Origin: JAVVHH01 sp965199665
GTDB taxonomy: Bacteria > Pseudomonadota > Alphaproteobacteria > Acetobacterales > Acetobacteraceae
DNA: 64,000 bases
Reading direction: 5' to 3'
NCBI GenBank assembly: GCA_965199665.1
Contig: OZ241208.1
Coordinates: forward strand, 1,922,001-1,986,000
Shown here: positions 45,913 through 55,813 of the stretch, in pieces
Numbering within the stretch: position 1 is the first letter of the stretch
Layout of the letters: every line of letters begins with the position of its first letter
Translations under genes and position numbers: made by a program
The notes under the pieces: generated by a model
Databases searched by the model: none
Told to the model about the DNA's origin: nothing
The model's input: the letters and a program-made list of their open reading frames with translations, nothing else

Positions 45913-47338
45913 CCTCCCGATGGTCACGGCCCAGTCAGACGGCAACCGCCGCGTCATCCAATCCGTCGATCGGGCCGCCGCCGCCCTCGGCGTCCGAGCC
46001 GGCATGGCCGTCGCCCACGCGGTGGCCACGGTCCCCGGCCTTCACGTCACCGACGCCGACCCGGCCGAGGACGACGCCGCCCTCCACCGTCTGACCCACT
46101 GGTTCGGGCGCGTCACCCCCTTGGCCGCCCCCGACCGGCCCGACGGCATCTGGCTCGACGTGACCGGCTGCGCCCACCTCTGGGGCGGCGAACCCGCCCT
46201 GCTCGACCATCTCGTCGGCCGCCTCGCTGCCGACGGCATCGCCGCCCGCGCCGCCATTGCCGACACCCCCGGGGCCGCCCACGCCCTCTCCCGTCACGGC
46301 GCCGCGCCGATGGTGGTCGTGCCCCCCGGTGCCCAGGCCGAAGCGATCGCCCCCCTCCCCATTGCCGCCCTCCGCCTACCGGACGACGTGGTGGCCACCC
46401 TGCGCCGCCTCGGCTTCGACGAGATCGGCGCCCTCGACCGCGTGCCCCGCGCCCTGATCGCCCGCCGCTTCGGCGCCCTCCCCGGCCGCCGCCTCGACCA
46501 GGCGCAGGGCCGCAGCGCCGAACCCCTGCAACCCCTCGCCCCCGAAACCCCGCTCCAGCATCGCCTCGCCTTCCTCGAGCCTCTTCTCACCGCCGACGCC
46601 CTCTCCACCGCCACGGTCTGCCTGCTCGACCCCGTCTGCGACGCCATGGAGCGCGCCAGCCTCGGCGCCCGCCGGATCGACCTGCTGTTCGAGCGCGTCG
46701 ACGGCGTCGTGCTCGCCACCCGCATCGGCACCGCCCGCCCCAACCGCGACCCCCGGCACCTGTCCCGCCTGCTCGACGCCCATCTGGAAACCATCGACCC
46801 CGGCCTCGGCATCGACGCCATGCGCCTGATCGTGCCCCTCGCCGAAACCCTGCGCTGGCAGCAGGACGAAGCCGGCGAAGCGGAGATCTCCGCCCTCGTC
46901 GACCGTCTCGCCAACCGGCTCGGCGCCAACCGCGTCTATCGCGCTGCCCCCGTGGAGAGCGACGTTCCCGAGCGCGCCGTCCGCCTTGTCCCCGCCCTCC
47001 AGCCCAGCACGGGGCAAGCCGGCAACGCCACCTGGATCGGCACGGACGCCCCCACCCGCCTCTTTCACCCGCCCCGCCCCATCGAGGCCATCGCCGCCCT
47101 CCCCGACCAACCCCCCGCCGCCTTCACCTGGCGCCGCCACCGCCACCGCATCCGCCGCGCCGATGGCCCCGAACGCGTCTACGGCGAATGGTGGCGCCGC
47201 GACGCCGAGACCTCGGCCGTGCGCGACTACTTCCGCGTCGAGGACCAGAACGGCGCCCGGTTCCTCCTCTTCCGCCAAGGCGACGGTCTCGATCCCGCCA
47301 CCGGCGGCCTAAACTGGTTCATCCATGGTCTTTTTTGA
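45830..47338 (+). CDS. imuB: ImuB, catalytically degenerate Y-family polymerase
   Basis: The 502-aa protein begins MRRVVSIWLPHWPTDR and has Y-family features: VIQSVDRAAAALGVRAGMAV, IWLDVTGCAHLWGGEPAL, ADTPGAAHALSRHG and a C-terminal GPERVYGEWWRRD. ImuB lacks the catalytic acidic residues of true Y-family polymerases and serves as a hub that links DnaE2 to the clamp. Its GTGGAGGC ribosome site lies within imuA. The overlap indicates coupled expression. Confidence 0.93.
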   Translation: MRRVVSIWLPHWPTDRRRRANAAAPPPDLPMVTAQSDGNRRVIQSVDRAAAALGVRAGMAVAHAVATVPGLHVTDADPAEDDAALHRLTHWFGRVTPLAAPDRPDGIWLDVTGCAHLWGGEPALLDHLVGRLAADGIAARAAIADTPGAAHALSRHGAAPMVVVPPGAQAEAIAPLPIAALRLPDDVVATLRRLGFDEIGALDRVPRALIARRFGALPGRRLDQAQGRSAEPLQPLAPETPLQHRLAFLEPLLTADALSTATVCLLDPVCDAMERASLGARRIDLLFERVDGVVLATRIGTARPNRDPRHLSRLLDAHLETIDPGLGIDAMRLIVPLAETLRWQQDEAGEAEISALVDRLANRLGANRVYRAAPVESDVPERAVRLVPALQPSTGQAGNATWIGTDAPTRLFHPPRPIEAIAALPDQPPAAFTWRRHRHRIRRADGPERVYGEWWRRDAETSAVRDYFRVEDQNGARFLLFRQGDGLDPATGGLNWFIHGLF

Positions 47339-47368
47339 TCTGAGTGTTCATGTTTTGTTCGGCACCCC

Positions 47369-50300
47369 ATGACCTACGCCGAACTCCAGGTCACCACCAA
47401 CTACAGCTTCCTCCGCGGTGCCAGCCACCCGGAGGAGCTGTTCGCCCAGGCCGCCCTCTACGGCATCTCCGCCATTGGCGTCGTCGACCACAACTCCGTC
47501 GCCGGCATCGTCCGCGCCTGGCAGGCCGCCAAGACCACGAACGTCCGCCTCGTCGCCGGCTGCCGCCTCACCCTGCGCGACGGCACCGTCCTGCTCGCCT
47601 ACCCGATCGACCGCCCCGCCTGGTCCCGCCTCTGCCGCCTGCTCACCCTTGGCAAGGGCCGCACCGGCAAGGGCGGTTGCGACCTGGACTGGACCGATCT
47701 GGCCCCCAAAGCCGAGGGCGGCGGCGACGGCCTCCTCTACGTCCTGATCCCCGACCAGCCGGATGACCGCCTCCGCACCCAGCTCGCCCGCCTCGCCGCC
47801 GACGCCCCCGGCCGCGCCTATCTCGCCGGCACCGTCCGCCGCCAGCCCGGCGACCACATCCGGCTCCACCGCCTCGCCCAACTCGCCACCACCTACCGCA
47901 TCCCCCTGATCGCCACCGGCGACGTCCTGTTCCACCATCCCGAGCGCCGCATTCTCCAGGACGTCGTGACCTGCATCCGCGAGGGCTGCACGGTCGACAC
48001 CGCCGGCTTCCGGCGCGAGCGCTTCGCCGACCGCCACCTCAAGCCTCCCGAGGAGATGGTCCGCCTCTTCGCCCGCTACCCGGACGCGATCGCCCGCACG
48101 GAGGAACTGGTCGCCCGCTGCCGCTTCGACCTGTCCGACCTGCGCTATCAGTACCCCGACGAGCAGGAGGAGCCCGGCCTCTCCCCCCAGCAGACCCTCG
48201 AACGACTCACCTGGGAGGGGGCCGCCAAGCGCTACCAAGGTGTCGTTCCGCAACGCGTCATCGACCAGCTGCAGCACGAGCTCCGCCTCATCGAGGGCCT
48301 CGGCTACGCGCCCTATTTCCTCACCGTGAACAGCATCGTCCGCTACGCCCGCGGCCAAGGCATCCTCTGCCAGGGCCGTGGCTCCGCCGCCAACTCGGCC
48401 GTCTGCTACGTGCTCGGCATCACCAGCATCGACCCGACGGCGGCCGGGCTGCTGTTTGAGCGATTCGTCTCCGCCGAACGCGCCGAACCGCCCGACATCG
48501 ACGTCGACTTCGAGCACGAACAGCGCGAACGCGTCATTCAATGGATCTACGAGCATTACGGCCGCCACCGCGCCGCCCTCTGCGCCACCGTGATCCGCTA
48601 CCGCGCCCGCGGCGCCATGCGCGAAGTCGGCAAGGTCCTCGGCCTGACCGACGACGTCACCGGAGCCCTCTCCACCCAGGTCTGGGGCTGGTCGGAAGAA
48701 GGCGTCGAGGAGAAGCACGCCGAAGCCCTCAAACTCAACCTCGAGGATCGTCGCCTCCGCCTCGCCCTCGATCTCGCCCGCCAGCTCATCGGCTTTCCGC
48801 GCCACCTCGGCCAGCACCCCGGCGGCTTCGTGCTCACCCGCGACGAATTGGCCGACCTCGTCCCGATCGAGCCCGCCACCATGGCCGACCGCCAGATCAT
48901 CGAGTGGGACAAGGACGACATCGACGCCCTCAAATTCATGAAGGTCGACGTGCTCGGACTCGGCATGCTCGGCTGCCTGCGTCGCGCCTTCGACCTGCTC
49001 GAAACGCACCACGGCGTCACCCACGACCTCGCCACCATCCCGCAGGACGACAAAGAGACCTACGCGATGATCCAGCGCGCCGACACGCTCGGCACGTTCC
49101 AGATCGAGAGCCGCGCCCAGATGTCCATGCTGCCGCGCATGAAGCCCAAGGAGCTCTACGACCTCACCATCCAGGTCGCCATCGTCCGCCCCGGTCCGAT
49201 CCAGGGCGACATGGTCCACCCCTATCTCCGCCGCCGTGAGGGCCTCGAAAAGCCGGTTTACCCGAAGCCCGAACTGGAAAACGTCCTCAAGAAGACCCTC
49301 GGCGTCCCGCTCTTCCAGGAACAGGCCATGCAGGTCGCCATCCAATGCGCCGGCTTCACCCCCGGTGAGGCCGACCAGCTCCGCCGCTCCATGGCCACCT
49401 TCAAGATCACCGGCGGCGTGCACAAATTCTACGACAAGCTCGTCGGTGGCATGGAAGCCAACGGCTACCCCCGCGAGTTCGCCGAAAAGACCTTCAAGCA
49501 GATCGAGGGATTCGGCAGCTACGGCTTCCCCGAAAGCCACGCCGCCAGCTTCGCCATCATCGCCTACGCCTCGTCCTGGGTGAAATGCCACCACCCCGAC
49601 ATCTTCTGCTGCGCCCTGCTGAACTCCCAGCCCATGGGCTTCTACGCCCCCGCCCAGATCGTCCGCTGCGCGCGGGACCACGGCGTCGAAATCCTCCCCA
49701 TCGACGTCAACCACTCCCGCTGGGACAGCACCTTGGAGCCCAATTCGTCGCGCCCCTATTCAACCGTCCGCCTCGGCCTCCGCATGGCGAAGGGCCTCGC
49801 CGAAGCCGACGGCATCGCCATCGTGCTCCACCGCGGCGAACACCCCTACGCCACCGTCGAAGATCTCCACCGCCGTGCCGGCACCCCCGTCGCCGCCCTC
49901 GAGCGCCTCGCCGAAGCCGACGCCTTCCGCTCCATGCGCGCCGAACGCCGCGACGCCATCTGGGCCATCCGCGCCCTGCGCGACACCGCCCTGCCCCTCT
50001 TCGCCGCTGCCGAGAAGCCCACCCTGGACGGCATCGTCGAACCCCCGATCGCCCTCACCCCCATGCGACCCGGCCGCGCCGTCGTCGAGGATTACGGCAG
50101 CGTCGGCCTCTCCCTCCGCCAACACCCGATCGCCTTCGTGCGCGACGATCTCGCCCAGCAAGGCATGGTCCGCTGCGAAGACCTCGAGACTTTGCGCGAT
50201 GGCCGCCGGGTCGTCGTCCCCGGCCTGGTCCTGGTTCGCCAGAAGCCAGGCTCGGCCAAGGGTGTCATGTTCATCACCATCGAGGACGAGACCGGCATCG

Positions 50301-50638
50301 CCAACCTCATCGTCTGGCCCAGCATCTTCGAGCGCCAACGCCGCCTCGTGCTCACCGCCAGCATGATGGCCGCCCATGGCAAGGTGCAGAAGGAGAGCGG
50401 CGTCACCCACGTCATCGTCGAGAAGCTGATCGACCTCTCCGGCCTCCTGCGCCAGGTTGGCGAGCGCGACGACCCGGTGATCCTTCCCACCGGCCGCGGC
50501 GACGAAGCCCGCCATGGCGGCAGCCCGGATGTCCGCGACAAGACCGGCCGCGAGAAACCCGTGCACAAGCCGCGCGACATCTACAGCCCTGAACGCCTGT
50601 CCACCGGCATCAAGGTGCAGACCAGGGACTTTCGTTGA
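47369..50638 (+). CDS. dnaE2: DnaE2, error-prone DNA polymerase III alpha subunit
   Basis: The 1089-aa protein starts with a PHP domain (YAELQVTTNYSFLRGASHPE, GVVDHNSVAGIVRAW), continues with the C-family polymerase core (GQGILCQGRGSAANSAVCYV, PPDIDVDFEHEQRERVIQWI with catalytic aspartates, GQHPGGFVLTRDELADLVPI) and ends with helix-hairpin-helix and OB-fold regions (VVVPGLVLVRQKPGSAKGVM). The length is typical of DnaE2 and shorter than replicative DnaE1. It replicates past lesions with ImuA and ImuB. Confidence 0.96.
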   Translation: MTYAELQVTTNYSFLRGASHPEELFAQAALYGISAIGVVDHNSVAGIVRAWQAAKTTNVRLVAGCRLTLRDGTVLLAYPIDRPAWSRLCRLLTLGKGRTGKGGCDLDWTDLAPKAEGGGDGLLYVLIPDQPDDRLRTQLARLAADAPGRAYLAGTVRRQPGDHIRLHRLAQLATTYRIPLIATGDVLFHHPERRILQDVVTCIREGCTVDTAGFRRERFADRHLKPPEEMVRLFARYPDAIARTEELVARCRFDLSDLRYQYPDEQEEPGLSPQQTLERLTWEGAAKRYQGVVPQRVIDQLQHELRLIEGLGYAPYFLTVNSIVRYARGQGILCQGRGSAANSAVCYVLGITSIDPTAAGLLFERFVSAERAEPPDIDVDFEHEQRERVIQWIYEHYGRHRAALCATVIRYRARGAMREVGKVLGLTDDVTGALSTQVWGWSEEGVEEKHAEALKLNLEDRRLRLALDLARQLIGFPRHLGQHPGGFVLTRDELADLVPIEPATMADRQIIEWDKDDIDALKFMKVDVLGLGMLGCLRRAFDLLETHHGVTHDLATIPQDDKETYAMIQRADTLGTFQIESRAQMSMLPRMKPKELYDLTIQVAIVRPGPIQGDMVHPYLRRREGLEKPVYPKPELENVLKKTLGVPLFQEQAMQVAIQCAGFTPGEADQLRRSMATFKITGGVHKFYDKLVGGMEANGYPREFAEKTFKQIEGFGSYGFPESHAASFAIIAYASSWVKCHHPDIFCCALLNSQPMGFYAPAQIVRCARDHGVEILPIDVNHSRWDSTLEPNSSRPYSTVRLGLRMAKGLAEADGIAIVLHRGEHPYATVEDLHRRAGTPVAALERLAEADAFRSMRAERRDAIWAIRALRDTALPLFAAAEKPTLDGIVEPPIALTPMRPGRAVVEDYGSVGLSLRQHPIAFVRDDLAQQGMVRCEDLETLRDGRRVVVPGLVLVRQKPGSAKGVMFITIEDETGIANLIVWPSIFERQRRLVLTASMMAAHGKVQKESGVTHVIVEKLIDLSGLLRQVGERDDPVILPTGRGDEARHGGSPDVRDKTGREKPVHKPRDIYSPERLSTGIKVQTRDFR

Positions 50639-50649
50639 CCGAGCGGGCG

Positions 50650-51774
50650 CTACACGGGCGGTGGCGGCGGGCTCCGCTTGAACGGATACAAGAACTGCCG
50701 CCAGATCCCCTTGGGCAAGGGATCGCCGACGACGCCGTAATGCTCCGGCCAGCGATCGGTCGGCATGTGATAGGTGCCGAACAGCCGGTCCAGCACCGGC
50801 AGATGCGCGGCATAGTTGATGTCGATCGCTTCCCGATCGCTGCCGTGATGCCAATGGTGGAACAACGGCGTGGCCACCAGGTATTTCAGCGGCCCGAACG
50901 GCAAGCCGCAATTCGAATGGACCAACCCGGCCTGGAAACCGGCCCACACGATGTAGCAGAGCAGCGGCGTGTTCTCCGCGCCCAGGATGAACGCCGGCAG
51001 CATCACGGCCGTCCGTGTCACGATCGGCTCCAGGAAATGCAGCCGCGACCCGGCCATCCAGTCCATCCGCTCGACGCTGTGGTGCACGGCATGGAATTTC
51101 CAGAGCCACGGCACCTCGTGCATCGCACGGTGCGTCGCATACTCCATCAGGTCGGCCGTGAGCAGGACGACGAAGAACTGCACGAGCCCCGGCAACGACC
51201 GGAACCACGCCTGCAGCCCGGCATTGATCGTCCAATCGAACAAAGACGGCACCGCGCGCACGCTGATGAACAGGAAGACGCCGATCGCCAGGTGATTGAA
51301 CAGGAAATATCGGCTGTCGTGCCAGAAATCCGGGCGCAGGATCGGCTGGTCGCGCCGGTGCGGGAACAGCTTCTCCAGCGTCGTGAAGCTGATGGCCGAC
51401 GCCAGCAGGTCCAGGACGAACCAGTCGAGGCCGATATAACCCGACGCCTCGTATCGCGGCCCGACCTGAACCGAGCTCCCGCCGAGATAGATCGCCAACC
51501 CGGTGAGCAGCAGCCCCAATCCGCCCAGCCGCTTTTGCCGGTTCAGCAGAAAGGTGAGCAAGCCGAACCCCGCCGAGAACACCATCCCGGCCGTCAGCAA
51601 TCGCCGCATCAGCACCAGATCGTAGCCGGCCCGCAGCGATGGCGTGGTCAGGTAATCGGGGAACATGAAGCACAGCACGCCCAACACGCTCAGCGTGCCG
51701 AACGCGATCGAGAGGTAACCGCTGATCCGGCCTTCGCCGACCTGCAACGGACGGTCCCGTTCGTCGAGCCTCAT
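50650..51774 (-). CDS. Sterol desaturase/fatty acid hydroxylase family membrane protein
   Basis: The 374-aa protein has several membrane segments and the three histidine clusters of the family: EYATHRAMHE, FHAVHHSVERMDW and PLFHHWHHGSD, which bind a di-iron centre. Members hydroxylate or desaturate lipids at the membrane. The N-terminal 120 residues are an extra hydrophobic region. ATG 51774 is preferred over upstream frames. It is convergent with dnaE2 (11 bp apart) and lies after fusA's terminator. Confidence 0.9.
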   Translation of the reverse strand: MRLDERDRPLQVGEGRISGYLSIAFGTLSVLGVLCFMFPDYLTTPSLRAGYDLVLMRRLLTAGMVFSAGFGLLTFLLNRQKRLGGLGLLLTGLAIYLGGSSVQVGPRYEASGYIGLDWFVLDLLASAISFTTLEKLFPHRRDQPILRPDFWHDSRYFLFNHLAIGVFLFISVRAVPSLFDWTINAGLQAWFRSLPGLVQFFVVLLTADLMEYATHRAMHEVPWLWKFHAVHHSVERMDWMAGSRLHFLEPIVTRTAVMLPAFILGAENTPLLCYIVWAGFQAGLVHSNCGLPFGPLKYLVATPLFHHWHHGSDREAIDINYAAHLPVLDRLFGTYHMPTDRWPEHYGVVGDPLPKGIWRQFLYPFKRSPPPPPV

Positions 51775-51794
51775 GATCGCCCTCTCAACCAGCA

Positions 51795-51830
51795 ATAAAA
51801 AAACCCGGACCGTCTCGCGACGACCCGGGT
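51795..51830 (-). terminator. Rho-independent terminator of fusA
   Basis: On the minus strand ACCCGG...CCGGGT forms a stem followed by TTTTTTTATTG, 22 bp after the fusA stop. Confidence 0.85.
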
Positions 51831-51851
51831 CGGTAGGGTATCCGCCGAGGT

Positions 51852-53936
51852 TTAGGCGGACTTCTTCATGATCTCTTCCGCCACGTTGCGCGGCACGGGA
51901 TCGTAGTGGTGGAACTGCATGGTGAAGCTCGCCCGGCCCTTGGTCATGCCCCGCAGTTGGCTGATGTAGCCGAACATCTCCTTCAACGGCACGTGGCCAC
52001 GAACCGTCACGGTGCTGCCCGCGCTGTCCTGGCTCTGGATCGTGCCACGGCGCCGGTTCAAGTCGCCCACGACGTCGCCGACATGATCCTGCGGCGTGGT
52101 CACCTCGACGTCCATGATCGGCTCGAGGATGATCGGCCCGGCCTTCTTCATGCCCTCGCGGAAGCACGCCTTGGCCGCGATCTCGAACGCCAGCGCGGAC
52201 GAGTCGACGTCGTGGTATTTTCCGTCGACCAGCGAGTACTTGAAGTCCACCGTGGGGAAGCCGGCCAGCACGCCGGTCTCGGCTTGGTTCTTGATGCCCT
52301 TTTCGACCGCCGGGATGTACTCCTTCGGAACCGAGCCGCCGACGATGCTGTTGGAGAACACGATGCCGGAGTTACGCTCCGTCGGCTCGAACATCACCTT
52401 CACTTCGGCATACTGGCCGGAACCGCCCGACTGCTTCTTGTGGGTGTAGATCTCGGTGTGCGGCTTGCTGATCGTCTCGCGATATGCCACCTGCGGTGCG
52501 CCGATATTGGCGTCCACGCCATACTCCCGGCGCAACCGGTCGATGATGATCTCGAGGTGCAGTTCGCCCATGCCCGAGAGAATGGTCTGGCCGCTCTCCT
52601 GGTCGGTCTTCAACCGCAGGCTCGGATCTTCGCCGGCCAGCTTCTGCAAGCCGAGCGTCATCTTCTCCACGCCGTCCTTGGTCTTCGGCTCGACCGAGAT
52701 GTCGATCACCGGAACCGGGAACGCCATGCGCTCCAGCACCACCGGGTCGTCGGCCGAGGCCAGCGTGTCGCCCGTGCCGGTATCCTTCAGGCCCACGAAT
52801 GCCGCGATGTCGCCGGCCGTGACTTCCTTGATCTCGGCCCGCTTGTCGGCGTGCATCTGGAACATGCGTCCGATGCGCTCCTTGTGGTCCTTGGTCGTGT
52901 TGAGCAGCGTGTCGCCGCTCTTCAACGTGCCGGAATACACCCGCACGAAGGTCAGCGTGCCGTACTTGTCGTTGATGATCTTGAACGCCAGGCCGGAAAA
53001 CGGCGCCTTGGGATCGGCCTTGATGATCCGCCGCTCCGCATGCTCGTCCTCGCCCTCTTCGGCGGCAACCTTGATGCCGGCCACGTCGACCGGGCTCGGC
53101 AGGTAGTCCAGCACGCCGTCGAGCAACGGCTGCACGCCCTTGTTCTTGAACGCGGTGCCGCACAGCACCGGGCGGAACGCGCCGGAGATCGCGCCCGTCT
53201 TGATCGCCCGCTTCAGCGTCGCGACCGACACGTCACCCTTGTCGAAATACTCCTCCATGCCCGCGTCATCGACGGCCAGGGCCGTATCGAGCAAGGTCTG
53301 GCGGTATTCCTTGGCCTTCTCCATCAAGTCGGCCGGGATCTCCTCGTCGTGGAACTTCGCGCCGAGCTCGCCGCCTTCCCAGATGATCGCCTTCATCTCG
53401 ACCAGGTCGACCACGCCGATGAACTGGTCCTCGATCCCGATCGGCAGCTGCAGCGGCAGCGCCACGATGTCGAGCTTCTCCTTCAGCGTGTCGAACGCGC
53501 GGTAGAAATCCGCGCCCGTCCGGTCCAGCTTGTTGATGAAGATGATGCGCGGCACGTTGTAGCGATCGGCCAGGCGCCAATTCGTCTCGGACTGCGGCTG
53601 CACGCCGGCGACGCCCTCGATGATGAACACGGCACCGTCGAGCACGCGCAGCGAGCGGTTCACTTCGATGTTGAAGTCGATGTGGCCGGGCGTGTCGATG
53701 ATGTTGATGCGGTGGTCTTTCCACTCGCAGGTCACCGCCGCGGAGGTGATCGTGATCCCGCGCTCGCGCTCCTGGTCCATGTAGTCGGTCGTCGTGTTGC
53801 CGTCATGGACCTCGCCGATGCGGTGCGACACGCCGGTGTAGTAAAGGATCCGCTCCGTCGTGGTCGTCTTGCCGGCGTCGATGTGCGCCGTGATCCCGAT
53901 ATTGCGGATCTTGTCGAGCGAGTTGGACTCGGACAC
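51852..53936 (-). CDS. fusA: Elongation factor G
   Basis: The 694-aa GTPase moves tRNA and mRNA through the ribosome. G1 is AHIDAGKTTT, G2/switch includes ERGITITSAAVTCEW, G3 DTPGHIDF, G4 NKLDRTGADF. Later domains end with LRGMTKGRASFTMQFHHYDP. GTG 53936 with GGAGGT 7 bases upstream is the start; the longer frame to 54059 lies over a low-quality extension. The gene stands alone rather than in the str operon (rpsL-rpsG-fusA-tuf), so a second copy may exist elsewhere. Confidence 0.96.
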   Translation of the reverse strand: MSESNSLDKIRNIGITAHIDAGKTTTTERILYYTGVSHRIGEVHDGNTTTDYMDQERERGITITSAAVTCEWKDHRINIIDTPGHIDFNIEVNRSLRVLDGAVFIIEGVAGVQPQSETNWRLADRYNVPRIIFINKLDRTGADFYRAFDTLKEKLDIVALPLQLPIGIEDQFIGVVDLVEMKAIIWEGGELGAKFHDEEIPADLMEKAKEYRQTLLDTALAVDDAGMEEYFDKGDVSVATLKRAIKTGAISGAFRPVLCGTAFKNKGVQPLLDGVLDYLPSPVDVAGIKVAAEEGEDEHAERRIIKADPKAPFSGLAFKIINDKYGTLTFVRVYSGTLKSGDTLLNTTKDHKERIGRMFQMHADKRAEIKEVTAGDIAAFVGLKDTGTGDTLASADDPVVLERMAFPVPVIDISVEPKTKDGVEKMTLGLQKLAGEDPSLRLKTDQESGQTILSGMGELHLEIIIDRLRREYGVDANIGAPQVAYRETISKPHTEIYTHKKQSGGSGQYAEVKVMFEPTERNSGIVFSNSIVGGSVPKEYIPAVEKGIKNQAETGVLAGFPTVDFKYSLVDGKYHDVDSSALAFEIAAKACFREGMKKAGPIILEPIMDVEVTTPQDHVGDVVGDLNRRRGTIQSQDSAGSTVTVRGHVPLKEMFGYISQLRGMTKGRASFTMQFHHYDPVPRNVAEEIMKKSA

Positions 53937-54080
53937 GGTGGACCTCCATACGAATGCGGGCGCCGCAGAGCCCCTGCCCCGCGCGCCCGGCCAATCCTGA
54001 CCCCCCGGTGTCTGGCGGGAGGCGATATTCAGCGTCCCGCCTATGTGCGGCGACACCACCGAAAAAGCAACACCCGCGCG

Positions 54081-55001
54081 TCAGCCCGCCCCAGCCTTGC
54101 CCGCCCCAGCCTTGCCCGCCCCAGCCTTGCCCGCCCCAGCCTTGCCCGCCCCAGCCTTTCCCGCCCCAGCCTGGCCCACCGCGGCCGCGCGCGCCCATCC
54201 GTGCTCGGACGGCAGCGCGCGCCCTTCGGCTTCCAGCTTGTCCAGGTGCGCCGAAACGTTGCGCTGCGCAGCCCCCACCAGCGTCTCGTCCAGCCCGGGA
54301 TAGATCGCCGCCGTCAGCGTCGCCAGCGACACCGGTGCCGGACGCAGGGCCGCCAGGATTGCCGCCTCCCGCTGCTCGCGATGCGCCAGCAACGCACCGA
54401 CATACTCTGCCGGCGCCTCGATCGCCGGCCCGTGCCCCGGCAGGTATCGCACTGCCGGAACCTCGAGCAGCCGGCGCAGACTGTCGAAATAAGCCGCCAT
54501 ATCGCCCCCGGCGCCGCCCACCACCGTGGTCGACCACCCCATCACCACGTCGCCGCTGAACACCGTCCCGTCCGCCGCCACGAAAGACACGTGGTCCGGC
54601 GCGTGACCCGGCGTCCACACCGCCCGCAACGGACCCACCGCCGCCCCGTCCTGCACGCCTACATCCGGCCGCACCTCCGAGGCGAACGGGGCGTGCCACG
54701 CATGCACCGGCGCCCGCGTCGCCGCCCTCAACTCCGCCAAGCCACCCCAGTGGTCGTGATGCCCATGCGTCAGCACGATCGCCCGCACCGGCCCGCCCGC
54801 CTGCTGCAGGATCCGGCCCACATGCGCCGCATCGTCCGGGCCGGGGTCCAGCACCGCCACCCCGTCCTCCCAGTCGAGCAGGTAGGTATTGGTCCCGTGA
54901 TACGTCATCGGCCCCGCATTGGGCGCCACCAGCCGCCGGATACCCGGGGCCACCATCTGCGCTTGCGTCCGGTCCGGCACCGTCTCCGTCAGGAACTTCA
55001 T
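54081..55001 (-). CDS. Metallo-beta-lactamase-fold hydrolase with C-terminal pentapeptide repeats
   Basis: The 306-aa protein has the zinc motif THGHHDHWGGL, YHGTNTYLLDW near the start, WTPGHAPDHVSF and SGDVVMGWSTT. It resembles LACTB2-like/glyoxalase-II-type hydrolases. The last 30 residues are six AGAGK-like pentapeptides encoded by the 15-bp tandem repeat at 54085-54174, an odd addition to the family. Its ATG overlaps the upstream dehydratase gene's end (ATGA). Confidence 0.92.
   Translation of the reverse strand: MKFLTETVPDRTQAQMVAPGIRRLVAPNAGPMTYHGTNTYLLDWEDGVAVLDPGPDDAAHVGRILQQAGGPVRAIVLTHGHHDHWGGLAELRAATRAPVHAWHAPFASEVRPDVGVQDGAAVGPLRAVWTPGHAPDHVSFVAADGTVFSGDVVMGWSTTVVGGAGGDMAAYFDSLRRLLEVPAVRYLPGHGPAIEAPAEYVGALLAHREQREAAILAALRPAPVSLATLTAAIYPGLDETLVGAAQRNVSAHLDKLEAEGRALPSEHGWARAAAVGQAGAGKAGAGKAGAGKAGAGKAGAGKAGAG
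54085..54174. repeat. Six 15-bp tandem repeats at the 3' end of the hydrolase gene
   Basis: Units of CCCGCCCCAGCCTTG start at 54085, 54100, 54115, 54130, 54145 and 54160; the last two differ at the end. They encode the AGAGK repeats and stop just before the TCA (stop) at 54081-54083. Confidence 0.9.
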
Positions 55002-55813
55002 GCGAACGTTGCCTCCGCCGCCATGCACACCGCCCCGTCCTCGTCGAGGCTCCGCAGCGTCGCGCCCGCCCCGTGCACTCGCGCCTCCAGCGCCAGCGCC
55101 CGGTCGTGAAACGCGGGTCGCTGCCCGCGAAAGCCGAACGTCGCCAGCCGATGCTCGTGCAGCAGCCCCGCCAGCCACGTCGCCTGCAACGGCCCATGCA
55201 CGATCAGCCCGGGGTATCCCTCCACGCCGCGCACGTAGTCCATGTCGTAATGGATCCGGTGCCCGTTGCCCGTCAGTGCCGAGTAGCGGAACAGCAGCAC
55301 CGGGTCCGGCCGCACCTGCGCGGCCACGCCATCGCCCGGCGCGAGCCGGTCCGTCACCGCCGCGGCCGGCTTCAACGCCGCGCCTTCGGTGCCGCGATAG
55401 ACGATGTCCTGCTCCTCCTCGATCGCCGGCCCCGCTTGCCCGCTGATCACGTGCTTGACGGTGACGAACACCAGCCGCCCGGCACCGCCCTGCTTCTCCT
55501 GCACCCGCTCGATCGTCGACACCCGGCTCACCGCCTCGCCCGCCCCCAACGCCCGCAGGAACCGCACCCGTCCACCCGCCCACATGCGCCGCGGCAGGTC
55601 GTGCACAGGCGGCAGGAACCCGCCGCGCTTGGGGTGCCCGTCCGGCCCGATCCGCTCCGGCGGCACCCAGTCCTGGAACAGCGTCCAGTGCCATAGTGGC
55701 GGCAGCGTTTCCGGCACCGCGCAACCCAGCGTCGCGGCCATCGCGGCCAGCATCCCTGGCGAGACGGTATCCGTCGCCGTCTGCGAGCGGCCGACATACT
55801 CGTCGTAGCTCAC
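54998..55813 (-). CDS. MaoC-like/mesaconyl-CoA hydratase-type dehydratase
   Basis: The 271-aa protein has an N-terminal hot-dog domain (HWTLFQDWVPPERIG, MWAGGRVRFLRALGAGE) and a C-terminal MaoC-type half with FRYSALTGNGHRIHYDMDYV, which carries the hydratase-2-like NxHxxHxD pattern, and YPGLIVHGPLQATWLAGL. It hydrates or dehydrates acyl-CoA esters; mesaconyl-C4-CoA hydratase is the closest known comparison. It overlaps the hydrolase and SGNH genes on either side. Confidence 0.85.
   Translation of the reverse strand: MSYDEYVGRSQTATDTVSPGMLAAMAATLGCAVPETLPPLWHWTLFQDWVPPERIGPDGHPKRGGFLPPVHDLPRRMWAGGRVRFLRALGAGEAVSRVSTIERVQEKQGGAGRLVFVTVKHVISGQAGPAIEEEQDIVYRGTEGAALKPAAAVTDRLAPGDGVAAQVRPDPVLLFRYSALTGNGHRIHYDMDYVRGVEGYPGLIVHGPLQATWLAGLLHEHRLATFGFRGQRPAFHDRALALEARVHGAGATLRSLDEDGAVCMAAEATFA

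Noticed and set aside
47348..49714. 788-codon minus-strand frame over dnaE2
   Set aside because: Antisense shadow of a GC-rich gene; composition is Gly/Val/Glu/Ala without any motif.
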